NCBI RefSeq assembly: GCF_900109345.1
Contig: NZ_FNZN01000001.1
Location: forward strand, 131,883 to 195,882
From: Maribacter orientalis
GTDB lineage: Bacteria > Bacteroidota > Bacteroidia > Flavobacteriales > Flavobacteriaceae
Length of the DNA: 64,000 nucleotides
Direction of reading: 5' to 3'
The translations under genes were made by a program, and so were the position numbers. Under the pieces are notes generated by a model, which did not search any database, was not told the DNA's origin, and saw nothing but the letters and a program-made list of their open reading frames with translations. Shown here piece after piece: positions 34,802 through 44,126 of this stretch (position 1 is the stretch's first letter; each line of letters opens with the position of its first letter).

Positions 34802-35611
34802 TTATTTTTTAAAGAATGCTTCTACTTTTGGGTCTCTTGATGCCGATAACTCTGCGTAGGTGCCTTCTGCATAATTTATGCCATCTACTAAAAGAATCAT
34901 ACGTTCCGAAATTACTCGTGCACAGTCTACATCATGTGTAATGATTAAGGAACTGGTTCCATATTTCCTTTGAATGCTCCGCATCAATTCAATAATTTCT
35001 TTCGCTGTAATTGGATCAAGTCCGCTAGTTGGTTCATCGTATAAGATTATTTTTGGTTTCAAGATGAGTGTTCGCGCCAGAGCGACCCTTCTTTTCATGC
35101 CTCCTGAGAGTTCTTCGGGCATTAAATCTATAGTATGTGCCAAACCTACATTTTCGAGAGCTTCCATTACAAGTGGAGTAGTATCTTGAACAAAACCCAG
35201 TTTCTCTTTGTGTCTCCGCATCGGAAATTCCAGATTCTCCCGAACAGTCATTGAATCGTATAAGGCGCTACCTTGAAAAAGGAAACCAATTTCCGAACGT
35301 AGCTCATCCAAAGTTTGTCTATTCAAAGTGGATATTTCTTTTCCCATCACCTCTATGTAACCACTATCGGGCGCCATTAAACCTACCAGGCATTTTATCA
35401 TCACAGATTTTCCAGAACCTGATTTGCCCATGACCACTAGGTTTTCACCTTCATAAAGTACCATGTTAAAACCGTTCAGCACATGGTTGTCACCAAAACT
35501 TTTTATGACATTTTTAATACGGATAACTGCTTTTCGCTCTGTACCGTTTTTTGATTTTTTAAAACCTTTGGCCTGTATGTTGGTCGTATCTTTTTCCATA
35601 TTATAATTCAT
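34802..35611 (-). CDS. mlaF: MlaF-type ABC ATPase
   Basis: A 269-residue ATPase. Walker A is GKSGSGKS, the signature is ELSGGMKRRVALAR, Walker B is KIILYDEPTSGLDP, and the switch His is in LIITHDVD. The sequence from MNYNMEKDTTN may start at either Met; residues 1-28 are a poorly conserved extension before VIRIKNVIKSFGDNHVLNG. It overlaps the MlaE permease gene by 11 bp and precedes MlaD by 4 bp, a complete lipid-transport operon. Confidence 0.92.
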   Translation of the reverse strand: MNYNMEKDTTNIQAKGFKKSKNGTERKAVIRIKNVIKSFGDNHVLNGFNMVLYEGENLVVMGKSGSGKSVMIKCLVGLMAPDSGYIEVMGKEISTLNRQTLDELRSEIGFLFQGSALYDSMTVRENLEFPMRRHKEKLGFVQDTTPLVMEALENVGLAHTIDLMPEELSGGMKRRVALARTLILKPKIILYDEPTSGLDPITAKEIIELMRSIQRKYGTSSLIITHDVDCARVISERMILLVDGINYAEGTYAELSASRDPKVEAFFKK

Positions 35612-36410
35612 AGAAAATGTCGGATATAAAGACGGCTATAAAATCTACAACAAATAACAATAGTGATGCCATGACCACAGCAGTATTGGCAGCTATGCCA
35701 ACGCCGGCAGTTCCCTTTTTACTGTTAAAGCCTTTAAAACATCCAACTAATCCGATTACAAATCCAAAAAAGAATGATTTTATGGTGGCGGGAACCAAAT
35801 CTCCAAAACTCAGTGCATCAAAAACCGTATTGAAATAGAGTTGAAAAGATACTTGCCCTTTTAAATTTTCAACTAAGGCAGAACCAAAAAGTGCAATCAA
35901 GTCTCCAAAGACTACTAAAATCGGAATCATTAAAGTTGTGGCCAAAATTCGGGTTACAACTAAATATTTAAATGGGTTGGTACCTGAAACTTCCATCGCG
36001 TCAATTTGTTCGGTAACTTTCATCGAACCTAACTCGGCGCCAATGCCAGAGGCAATACGACCAGCACATATTAAGGCAGTAATGACCGGCCCTATTTCTC
36101 TGACAATAGAAATGCCAACCATATTGGGCATCATTGATACGGCCCCAAATTGAATCATCGTAGGTCTCGATTGCAATGTAAGTACCAAACCGATAATAAA
36201 ACCTGTCATACAAACAAGTACCAATGACCGGTTACCCATTTGATAACATTGGCGTAAGAGCTCCTTGAACTCGAAAGGAGCTGTAAAGATTTCTTTAAAA
36301 AAGCGTCCAGCAAAATAAGACAGCTCTCCAATCTGTATGAAGAATTGTTTTATTCGCCCCACCAATTTCGATTTTGCAAATACAGTTTTTGTGCTATCGG
36401 CCATGCTCAA
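35601..36410 (-). CDS. mlaE: MlaE-family permease
   Basis: A 269-residue integral membrane permease with a re-entrant N-terminal helix and about five membrane helices. MlaE/YrbE features are QCYQMGNRSLVLVCMTGFIIGLVLTLQ and the coupling region VREIGPVITALICAGRIASGIGAELGSMKVTEQIDAM. It is the first gene of the operon mlaE-mlaF-mlaD on the minus strand. Met3 is a possible start as well as Met1. Two CRP/FNR-like palindromes lie just upstream (36439-36450 and a weaker one at 36462-36473). Confidence 0.92.
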   Translation of the reverse strand: MSMADSTKTVFAKSKLVGRIKQFFIQIGELSYFAGRFFKEIFTAPFEFKELLRQCYQMGNRSLVLVCMTGFIIGLVLTLQSRPTMIQFGAVSMMPNMVGISIVREIGPVITALICAGRIASGIGAELGSMKVTEQIDAMEVSGTNPFKYLVVTRILATTLMIPILVVFGDLIALFGSALVENLKGQVSFQLYFNTVFDALSFGDLVPATIKSFFFGFVIGLVGCFKGFNSKKGTAGVGIAANTAVVMASLLLFVVDFIAVFISDIFYEL

Positions 36411-36437
36411 AAGTAAATTGAAACTACTACTTTAAAA

Positions 36438-36451
36438 ATGACCAATATCAT
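36438..36451. promoter_or_regulatory. CRP/FNR-type palindrome, site 7 (mla / LOG-remnant)
   Basis: ATGACCAATATCAT with core TGACCAATATCA at 36439-36450. A second, weaker TGA-N6-TCA (TGAGAATTGTCA, 36462-36473) follows 11 bp later. They lie between the mla operon and the plus-strand LOG-family remnant; they are about 28 bp before the mlaE start codon, so they may originally have served the LOG gene. Confidence 0.5.
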
Positions 36452-36542
36452 GACAGTATTATGAGAATTGTCATTTTTACAGGATGAGGTAAAGTTTATT
36501 TTTATGGTTGAACAAATAAATATGAATTGCAAGACCAATTAA

Positions 36543-36869
36543 AAAGGAATTTATTTTTTTTATCTAAGCGAGGAACATGATTTTTTAGATGGACCCCTAA
36601 GCCGATTAGAGGCATTAGCCTTAATAAAAACTAAAATGATTCATTACTTTCTGCTCGTGCCTTTCAGTAAGGAATATCATAAAGAACTGTATGTTCATTT
36701 AAGGGTTATGAGCGAAAGGAAAAGTATTTCTAAAGAAGATATGAATTTATTGTTCTTGACCGATTCTGTGTATGAAATGGAGCGGCATCTTAAAGAACAT
36801 GCTGTAAAAGATTTGGGCTTATTGAAAAAGAAATGGTGGTTTGGAGAAACCACACCTAAAAGAACATGA
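36543..36869 (+). pseudogene. 3' remnant of a LOG-family (TIGR00730) Rossmann-fold gene
   Basis: An open frame without a start codon runs from 36543 to the TGA at 36867-36869. It reads SEEHDFLDGPLSRLEALALI, then KTKMIHYFLLVPFSKEYHKE, then ISKEDMNLLFLTDSVYEMERH and ends LLKKKWWFGE. This matches the second half of LOG/lysine-decarboxylase-like nucleotide phosphoribohydrolases, where PGGFGTLDELFEALTLIQT is followed by the strand with LFG-type residues and a late LLHVTD. The PGGxGT motif is degraded to DGPLSR, and the N-terminal half is missing. A 77-residue piece from the ATG at 36636 could still be translated but lacks the active site. Confidence 0.72.
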
Positions 36870-36879
36870 CCAAGGTCAT
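36866..36879. promoter_or_regulatory. CRP/FNR-type palindrome, site 8
   Basis: ATGACCAAGGTCAT with core TGACCAAGGTCA at 36867-36878. It coincides with the stop codon of the LOG remnant and lies 165 bp before the L,D-transpeptidase start. Its CCAAGG centre is close to that of the site before the GMC gene (TCAAGG). Confidence 0.5.
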
Positions 36880-37043
36880 TCTTTTCTATAGAGCGGCAAA
36901 TTACATTTATACCATTATAATATAGATAGTTAAGTGAAAATATTTCTATTTGAAGTTTAGTTTATTAGTGTAAAAAATAAGAACATGTTTAGCCAGGAAA
37001 TCGAAATTTATATAAAATGTTTATGTGTAAAATGAAATAATAT

Positions 37044-37988
37044 ATGATTAAAAAGACACGCTTCCATTACTTATCTATTATTGTCACATTCTTTCTTTTT
37101 ATTTCATGCAATTTCAGTAATCCTTCAAGCTTAGAAAAAGAACAAGCCAAGATTATAATTGCTACACCAACCATTAAAGAGGTGACAAGTCAAAATCAAT
37201 TAATGGTGACTAAGAATATTAGGATTGGAAAGTATTTTGAATTTATGGATTCTATAGTAAGTAAGTATGATTCACTTGTACCATATGAATTAACTGAGCA
37301 TCTATTGGTTCGAAATAATTCTTGGATTATAGATACATTGGCAAATACTGATTATTATAGAATGATGGCTCGTGATTCATTTGTTTATGATCAAAGGCAA
37401 ATGATTATACTTCCAAAAGGAAGCCAATTAAATATTCCAGATTCTCTAAGTGCCTGTAAGTTGCTTGACAATTTTTTCAATACAGAATTAGACATTAATA
37501 TTCCGGAATATAAATTAAGGATTTTTCAAGATTCGATATTGTTATATAATTTTCCAGTTAGAGTAGGGCAGTATAGGGAGCGATATTTAAAATTTGGAGA
37601 CCGAGTAACTGACTTAAGAACAAAAACAGGAATAGGTAGTATTGTGAAACATGTAAAGCATCCAGATTTTTATAATCCTGTGGATGGAAAACGTTTTTAT
37701 GTAACTAGAAGAGATGATGGTAAAACGACAATGATGCCTCAAATTCCTTGGATAGAAACTGAAATTAATAATGTTAGAAATGGTCAAATGATACACCCAA
37801 CAACAAATCCTAATACATTAGGAAAGGCTTATTCTAATGGTTGTATTGGAGTAGGGGAAGCTGATGCTTGGATGATTTATTATTATGCACCATTAGGCAC
37901 TAAGCTAAGAATAAGATATGATTTAGAAACTTATGATGAAGGTAAGGTGATTTCCGTACTTAGAGATGTTTATAATTTAATCGATTAG
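37044..37988 (+). CDS. L,D-transpeptidase (YkuD) lipoprotein
   Basis: A 314-residue lipoprotein: the signal peptide ends in FLFISC (Cys22), so it is membrane-anchored and periplasmic. The C-terminal YkuD domain (about 150-300) carries the catalytic Cys in AYSNGCIGVGEADAW, equivalent to the S/THGC motif but with Asn in place of His beside the Cys, and an upstream IHPTTNPNTLG. The family forms 3-3 cross-links in peptidoglycan or attaches lipoproteins. It is monocistronic, with palindrome site 8 165 bp upstream. Confidence 0.87.
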   Translation: MIKKTRFHYLSIIVTFFLFISCNFSNPSSLEKEQAKIIIATPTIKEVTSQNQLMVTKNIRIGKYFEFMDSIVSKYDSLVPYELTEHLLVRNNSWIIDTLANTDYYRMMARDSFVYDQRQMIILPKGSQLNIPDSLSACKLLDNFFNTELDINIPEYKLRIFQDSILLYNFPVRVGQYRERYLKFGDRVTDLRTKTGIGSIVKHVKHPDFYNPVDGKRFYVTRRDDGKTTMMPQIPWIETEINNVRNGQMIHPTTNPNTLGKAYSNGCIGVGEADAWMIYYYAPLGTKLRIRYDLETYDEGKVISVLRDVYNLID

Positions 37989-38060
37989 AATGAATATGAA
38001 TTGTGTTTATGATAATAGTTTAAATAGGTCGTATTGATAATTTTATTTAATTTTATTGAA

Positions 38061-38459
38061 GTGAACAAACTATTTTCCATATTATTATCTTCATTAATCA
38101 TGCTACAGAGTTTTGGTGTGCACTATGATGATATAATTCAGTTAGATGAATTAATTGAACATGCAGAGTTTCACAAAGCTCAATATGGCGATAATATTAT
38201 TGTTTTTCTTTCCAAGCATTATGGTGACTTAAAATTAGAGCATCAACGAGACCATCAAGAGGAAAAGAAAGATCATGAAAAATTACCTTTTAATCATAGT
38301 AGTTCAATTACTTCGGTAGCTGATATGGTTATAAATCCTTTTAAAACGGAATTAAATCAATTTGAAATAGTGGATTTTAAAGTTTTAAATTTTCACTATC
38401 AGGCACCGACCTCTTCAATACATACAGAGGGTATTTTACAGCCACCCCGCATTTCATAA
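38061..38459 (+). CDS. Secreted histidine-rich protein, metal-block leader
   Basis: About 132 residues with a GTG start at 38061 (VNKLFSILLSSLIMLQSFG), chosen because it opens a signal peptide; a TTG at 38034 would add nine residues in front of it. The mature part has a His/Asp/Glu-rich middle (EHAEFHKAQYGD, HYGDLKLEHQRDHQEEKKDH) that could bind Cu, Zn or Ni. It lies 77 bp before the CusA-type pump and probably shares its transcript. Similar small proteins often precede such pumps in Bacteroidota. It may be a periplasmic metal buffer; that is inference from composition and place. Confidence 0.65.
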   Translation: MNKLFSILLSSLIMLQSFGVHYDDIIQLDELIEHAEFHKAQYGDNIIVFLSKHYGDLKLEHQRDHQEEKKDHEKLPFNHSSSITSVADMVINPFKTELNQFEIVDFKVLNFHYQAPTSSIHTEGILQPPRIS

Positions 38460-38536
38460 TACAATCGATTTTTAATTTTTTAAGTTCTATTTCATAAAAA
38501 TGAAGTAGGGCGTTTAACATTGATTTATATGAAAAT

Positions 38537-41500
38537 ATGCTATCACATATCATTAATTTTAGTTTAAAGAATAAGCTTATTATTCTATTATTTACCGTAT
38601 TTATTGTTGGCTACGGTTTGTATTCTCTTTCACAGATTCCAATTGGGGCGGTACCAGATGTGACGAATAACCAAGTGCAGGTAATTACGACGTCACGTAA
38701 TCTTTCTACGCAAGATATGGAGCAGTTTATAACCTATCCTGTAGAGTTAGAAATGGCAAACTTGCCAGGGGTCAAGGAAATTCGTTCAGTATCAAAGTTT
38801 GGCTTATCGGTAGTCACCATAGTTTTTGACGATGATTTAGGAACATATTTACCAAGACAACTCATTTCGGAGAAAATTGCATCGGCTTCCGAAAAAATCC
38901 CTGCAGGATTTGGTACTCCACAAATGGGACCGATTACCACAGGTTTGGGAGAAATTTATCAATATGTGCTTGAAGTTGAACCTGAGTATAAAGAAGAGTA
39001 TACTACAACAGATTTAAGAACCATTCAAGATTGGATCGTTAAACGACAATTGTCTGGTATACCCGGTGTGGTTGAGGTCAACACTTGGGGCGGATTTTTA
39101 AAGCAATATGAGGTTGCCATAAATACGCAGAAGCTTAATGCCATGAACATCACTGCTAGCGATGTGTTTAAGGCATTGGAAAGTAATAATAGTGTTTCTG
39201 GTGGCGGCTATATAGAAAAGGTGAATCAAGCTTTCTTTATTCGTGGAGAAGGATTGGTTTCATCGCTTGAGGATATTCGAAATATCGTTGTAAAAAATGA
39301 AGACGGCGTCCCTATTTATATAAATGATATTGCTACGGTTGATTTCGGAAGTGCCATTCGTTTTGGAGCAATAACTGGTAATGGGGAAGGTGAAAAAGTC
39401 TTAGGTCAGGTAATGATGCTAAAAGATGCGAACTCTAAAAAAGTTATAGAAGCGGTCAAAGAACGTGTTGCCGAAATTTCGAAATCATTACCTAAAGGTG
39501 TCTATATTAATCCGTTTTTAGAACGAAGTGAACTTATTGCTAAAACGACTTTCACGGTTACCGAAAATTTAGTTTTAGGATGTTTGATTGTTATTTTCGT
39601 GGTTGTATTACTGTTAGGTAATTTTAGATCAGGTTTGGTAGTAGCTTCGGTAATTCCGTTGTGTTTACTTTTTGCTTTATCGTTGATGTATATTTTCGGA
39701 GTAGACGCAAATTTAATGAGCTTAGGAGCTATAGATTTCGGGATTATCATTGATGGTGCGGTAATTATTGTAGAGTTCATTGCTTTTGAAATAACTAGAA
39801 AACAGCAAGCTCTAAATAGTTTAGGTAGATTAGAAATGCAAAATCTTAAAGATGAAATTACATTTAATGGAGCTTCTAAAATGATGAATTCTGCCATTTT
39901 TGGGCAGCTAATTATTTTAATCGTTTTTATACCTATTCTGTCATTAAGTGGAGTAGAAGGAAAAATGTTTAAGCCCATGGCGTTGACTTTTAGTTTTGCT
40001 TTAATCGGGGCAATGATATTGTGTTTTACATATGTACCAGTTGCTGCTTCAATTTTTTTAAAACCATCGAAAGAGTCTGATAAAAATATTTCGGTTCGTT
40101 TAATGAAATGGTTAAACAATAAATATGAACCTATTATACATTGGGCATTAAAAAGTAAAAAGCTGGTATTGGGCACAGCATCAATTTTACTTTTATGTTC
40201 TATTTTCCTTTATACATCGATGGGCGGGGAGTTTGTTCCAACCTTAGATGAGGGTGATTTTGTGATACAGCCGGTTTTAAAAACAGGAACTTCGTTAAGC
40301 AAGACCGTAGAAATAACCACTGAAATAGAAAAAATACTTTTGAAGAATTTTCCTGAGGTACAGCAGGTAGTTACTAGAATTGGTGCTGCCGAAGTGCCGA
40401 CTGATCCTATGTCTATGGAAGAGAGTGATGTTATTATCAAACTTGCCCCAAAAGATGAATGGACAAGTGCTGCTTCCAAAGATGAGTTGGCAGATAAGTT
40501 TAAAGAGGCATTAGCTGTAATACCGGGTATGGAAGTAGAGTTTACCCAGCCCATAGAAATGCGATTCAATGAGCTGATTACTGGTGTGCGGGCAGATATT
40601 GCCATTAAGATTTTTGGTCCTGATTTGGATGTGCTTGCTAAAAAAGGCAACGAAATCGGTGCATTGATAAAGAATGTGGAAGGAGCGGCAGATATTAGTG
40701 TTGAAAAAATTGCCGGTTTACCTGAAATGAGCGTTAATTATGATCGTGCTAAAATCGCCCGATTCGGCTTGAACATTCAAGAATTGAATGATATGGTATC
40801 CATGAGTTTTGCTGGTAAAACCGCAGGTAGTGTTTTTGAGGGGGAAAAGCGTTTCGACCTTGTAGTTCGCCTAGACAAGTCTAAGAGACAAGATATCGAT
40901 GACCTCAAAAATTTATATGTAGACCTGCCAATTGGTGGTAAGGTACCATTAAGTGAAGTGGCAGATATTACTTTTAAAAAAGGTGCTGCAAAAATATCTA
41001 GAGATGATACGAAGAGACGAACGGTAGTGGGAGTAAATGTGCGTAACCGCGATTTACAATCAGTAGTAGATGATGTTCAAAAACTGATTAATGAAAATGT
41101 AAAGTTACCCACCGGATATACCATTACCTATGGCGGTCAATTTGAAAATCTACAAAGTGCTAGAGACAGACTTTTAATAGCCGTGCCTATTGCATTAGTA
41201 CTCATTTTTATACTGTTATATTTTGCTTTCAAATCTGTAAAAGAGGCGCTTATGATCTATTCTGCTATTCCATTGGCAGCAGTTGGTGGTGTACTCTTAT
41301 TATGGCTAAGAGGTTTACCGTTCAGTATTTCTGCAGGGGTAGGTTTCATAGCGCTCTTTGGTATTGCCGTATTAAATGGTATTGTTTTAATAGAGCATTT
41401 TAAAGAATTGAAAAATCATCAGTTTGACAGTTTGGAAGAGTTGATAAAGCAGGGGACTAAGGATCGTTTACGAGCGGTATTATTAACGGCATCTGCAGCG

Positions 41501-42874
41501 GCACTTGGTTTTTTACCCATGGCCATATCTACAAATGCAGGGGCAGAAGTACAACGACCTTTGGCAACAGTGGTAATAGGAGGTTTGTTTACAGCGACCA
41601 TATTAACATTGGTGGTTTTGCCTGTTCTATATTCCATCTTTGAAAGCCATGATAATTCGGCAAAATCGTTGTCTAAAACATCAATAAAAAAAGGTATTAC
41701 GTTTATAGCCCTTCTTATCTCTGTGGGAGTTTCGGCACAAGAATCGAGCAGCCAAAACCTTGGTCAATTGATACCGTTGGCTATTGAAAACAACTTGGGC
41801 CTAAAAGCAGGTAGATTAAAAGTGGACGAATCTAAGTCGTTGATTAATAGTGCCTTTAATTTCAATAAAACCCATGTATATTATGAATATGATGAAAATA
41901 ATCTTGCCATAAACAATGTACCGTTAAAAGTATTTGGTGTTCAGCAAGATTTTCGTTTTCCAACAGCCTATTTTTCTGAAAAGAGAGTGAATAAGGTTAA
42001 GAATAATTTGGTACAGAGTGAGTATGATATTCAAAGCAAGGCTATAACAAAGGAAGTTACGGTAGGGTATTATGACTATCAAATTGCACGTGAAAAAGTT
42101 AGGGTGTATAAAAGGTTAGATAGTTTGTACGCTGATTTTTCAACTGTAGCTGCAAGGAAATTCGAACTGGGAGAAACCAATTATTTGGAGAAAATTACGG
42201 CAGCTTCAAAACAGCGAAAAATCAACTTAGATTATCAGCAAGCCATTCAACATGTATCAATGGCATATGCTAATTTAATGCGAATAATACAGGTAGAAGA
42301 TAGTTTGGTTCTAGTCGAAGAACTGAATCTCAAAATCGATTTAAAGGATATAAATATCGATACTACTCCTGAGATTGAATATTATGAAAATAACATGCAA
42401 TTAATGGCTGCAGAAAGTAATTTAGAAAAACAACAATTACTGCCCGATATCAGTTTAGCGTATTTTCAAGGAACAAATTCAGAATTGAACAATAATCTTT
42501 TAGGATATCAATTAGGTTTAAAAATTCCCTTGCTGTTCAGCGGACAAGCTTCTAGAATTAAAGCTTCTAAAATTGCTAAAGAAAGAGCCGTTACCGAGTC
42601 TATAGCTTTTAAGGTTCAAATAAAGTCAAAGCAAGAAGTGTTGCTACAACAGATAGCACAGATTCAAAATTCATTGAATTATTATGAGAACGAAGGGACA
42701 GAGCTAGCAGATGAAATATTGAAAACAGCTCAAATTAGTTTTAAAAATGGTGAAATTGATTTCTATCAATACATACAAAGTTTAGAGAGTGCCTATGACA
42801 TAAAATTAGGATATCTAAACAAGTTGAAAGAGTACAATGAAACCGCAACAGACATTAATTTCTTAACATTATAA
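38537..42874 (+). CDS. cusA: CusA/CzcA heavy-metal RND pump fused to an outer-membrane factor
   Basis: The 1445-residue protein joins two parts. Residues 1-1035 are an HME-type RND pump: N-terminal helix IINFSLKNKLIILLFTVFIV, helix 4 with GAIDFGIIIDGAVIIVEF, and the second-half GIAVLNGIVLIEHF. Metal specificity residues are not certain. A short hydrophobic stretch (GITFIALLISVGVSAQE, about 1055-1070), like a signal peptide with a cut site, separates it from an outer-membrane factor (about 1070-1445) with IPLAIENNLGLKAGRLKVDES. Fusions of this kind are known in Bacteroidota. The order His-rich protein - pump/channel - adaptor makes a complete metal efflux unit. Confidence 0.9.
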   Translation: MLSHIINFSLKNKLIILLFTVFIVGYGLYSLSQIPIGAVPDVTNNQVQVITTSRNLSTQDMEQFITYPVELEMANLPGVKEIRSVSKFGLSVVTIVFDDDLGTYLPRQLISEKIASASEKIPAGFGTPQMGPITTGLGEIYQYVLEVEPEYKEEYTTTDLRTIQDWIVKRQLSGIPGVVEVNTWGGFLKQYEVAINTQKLNAMNITASDVFKALESNNSVSGGGYIEKVNQAFFIRGEGLVSSLEDIRNIVVKNEDGVPIYINDIATVDFGSAIRFGAITGNGEGEKVLGQVMMLKDANSKKVIEAVKERVAEISKSLPKGVYINPFLERSELIAKTTFTVTENLVLGCLIVIFVVVLLLGNFRSGLVVASVIPLCLLFALSLMYIFGVDANLMSLGAIDFGIIIDGAVIIVEFIAFEITRKQQALNSLGRLEMQNLKDEITFNGASKMMNSAIFGQLIILIVFIPILSLSGVEGKMFKPMALTFSFALIGAMILCFTYVPVAASIFLKPSKESDKNISVRLMKWLNNKYEPIIHWALKSKKLVLGTASILLLCSIFLYTSMGGEFVPTLDEGDFVIQPVLKTGTSLSKTVEITTEIEKILLKNFPEVQQVVTRIGAAEVPTDPMSMEESDVIIKLAPKDEWTSAASKDELADKFKEALAVIPGMEVEFTQPIEMRFNELITGVRADIAIKIFGPDLDVLAKKGNEIGALIKNVEGAADISVEKIAGLPEMSVNYDRAKIARFGLNIQELNDMVSMSFAGKTAGSVFEGEKRFDLVVRLDKSKRQDIDDLKNLYVDLPIGGKVPLSEVADITFKKGAAKISRDDTKRRTVVGVNVRNRDLQSVVDDVQKLINENVKLPTGYTITYGGQFENLQSARDRLLIAVPIALVLIFILLYFAFKSVKEALMIYSAIPLAAVGGVLLLWLRGLPFSISAGVGFIALFGIAVLNGIVLIEHFKELKNHQFDSLEELIKQGTKDRLRAVLLTASAAALGFLPMAISTNAGAEVQRPLATVVIGGLFTATILTLVVLPVLYSIFESHDNSAKSLSKTSIKKGITFIALLISVGVSAQESSSQNLGQLIPLAIENNLGLKAGRLKVDESKSLINSAFNFNKTHVYYEYDENNLAINNVPLKVFGVQQDFRFPTAYFSEKRVNKVKNNLVQSEYDIQSKAITKEVTVGYYDYQIAREKVRVYKRLDSLYADFSTVAARKFELGETNYLEKITAASKQRKINLDYQQAIQHVSMAYANLMRIIQVEDSLVLVEELNLKIDLKDINIDTTPEIEYYENNMQLMAAESNLEKQQLLPDISLAYFQGTNSELNNNLLGYQLGLKIPLLFSGQASRIKASKIAKERAVTESIAFKVQIKSKQEVLLQQIAQIQNSLNYYENEGTELADEILKTAQISFKNGEIDFYQYIQSLESAYDIKLGYLNKLKEYNETATDINFLTL

Positions 42875-42884
42875 ATACTGCAAC

Positions 42885-44027
42885 ATGCAAAAAAACATAT
42901 ATAAAATAGTAATTTTTTTCATCTTCACCATACTTTCTAGTTGTGGGGATAAAGAAAAGCAATCAATAGAAAGCGGTGCTTCTCAAACTAATAGTGATGA
43001 ACGTATTCAAGTTACGCAAGAACAATTTGTGCAAAATAACATGAGTTTAGGGTTAATTAAAGAAAGTGAATTCCCTATAATGGTAACCGCATCAGGTATG
43101 ATAGATGTACCGCCAGAGAATAGGGCGGTAGTTAGTGCCACGATGGGTGGTTATATTAAAACTACTCCTTTGTTAATTGGCGATAAAGTTCGAAAAGGTC
43201 AATTATTGGTTACTATAGAAAATCCGGAGTTTGTGGCTTTACAGCAAGAATATATGGAGGTAAATGGACAATTAAGCTATTTGAAGTCAGAGTTTGATCG
43301 TCAGCAAACAATGGTTGCCGAAAATATATCTTCGCAGAAAAATTTTCTAAAAGCCGAGAGTGATTACAAAACAGCGGTAGCAAAATATAATGGGCTGAGA
43401 AAGCAATTGGGCATGTTGAATATATCAACAGAACAAGTTGAAAAAGGTGTTATAAGTTCTGTGGTATCTATTTATGCACCTATTGATGGCAGCATAACAG
43501 AGGTTAATGTTACAAGAGGAACATTTGTTTCACCTTCTTTTTCAATTATGGAGATAATTAACAATGACCATATTCATTTAGAATTATCGGTGTTTGAAAA
43601 GGACATCATGAAAGTAAAAAAAGGGCAAGAGGTAGAATTTAGAATTCCCGAAGCTTCTACAGAGATTTACAAGGCAGAAGTACATTTGGTTGGTACCTCT
43701 ATTGGCGAAAACAGAACAATTAAGGTGCATGCTCATTTAGAAAATGAAGAGGCTAATAATTTTCTGACAGGAATGTTTGTTGAGGCTGATATTATTATCG
43801 ATTCCTCAACTCAAATGTCAGTGCCTACAGATGCTATCGGAGTTATTGATGACCAATCGTATGTACTTCTTTTAGATGAAACAAAGGACAATACCTATTA
43901 TTTTAAACAGATGGCGGTAAAAACCCTAGGTAGTTATCAGAATATGACTGCTTTAGATAAAACAACAACTTTTAAGGAAGGAGCACAATTTTTGACGAAA
44001 GGTGCGTTTAGCCTGATAGGAGAGTAA
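42885..44027 (+). CDS. Heavy-metal efflux adaptor (CusB/CzcB-type MFP) lipoprotein
   Basis: A 380-residue periplasmic adaptor. The signal peptide ends LSSCGD (Cys20), so it is lipid-anchored. Lipoyl halves (VVSATMGGYIKTTPLLIGDKV and SIYAPIDGSITEVNVT), an alpha-hairpin (about 110-165), a beta-barrel and a membrane-proximal domain are visible. It starts 10 bp after the fused pump. No CusF-like C-terminal domain exists. The next gene, a thioredoxin, begins 100 bp downstream, with an inverted repeat between. Confidence 0.9.
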   Translation: MQKNIYKIVIFFIFTILSSCGDKEKQSIESGASQTNSDERIQVTQEQFVQNNMSLGLIKESEFPIMVTASGMIDVPPENRAVVSATMGGYIKTTPLLIGDKVRKGQLLVTIENPEFVALQQEYMEVNGQLSYLKSEFDRQQTMVAENISSQKNFLKAESDYKTAVAKYNGLRKQLGMLNISTEQVEKGVISSVVSIYAPIDGSITEVNVTRGTFVSPSFSIMEIINNDHIHLELSVFEKDIMKVKKGQEVEFRIPEASTEIYKAEVHLVGTSIGENRTIKVHAHLENEEANNFLTGMFVEADIIIDSSTQMSVPTDAIGVIDDQSYVLLLDETKDNTYYFKQMAVKTLGSYQNMTALDKTTTFKEGAQFLTKGAFSLIGE

Positions 44028-44096
44028 GTTGAATAATGAATCTTTAATTTTAAGAAAATAATGTGTTCTAAAAAGAAAGGTAATGGTATAATAATT

Positions 44097-44111
44097 GACT
44101 TAAATTAAGTC
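44097..44111. repeat. Inverted repeat before the thioredoxin gene
   Basis: GACTTAA (44097-44103) and TTAAGTC (44105-44111) form a perfect 15-bp palindrome around one A, 16 bp before the thioredoxin ATG at 44127. It may be an operator for the thioredoxin-ApbE-DUF4266-DUF3570 unit; it resembles but does not match the CRP/FNR-type sites. Confidence 0.5.
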
Positions 44112-44126
44112 TATTTAATAAAAGAT

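Noticed and set aside
39502-40176. 224-codon open frame on the minus strand
   Set aside because: Mirror of the pump gene; the composition is of a reverse reading and there is no promoter or family match.
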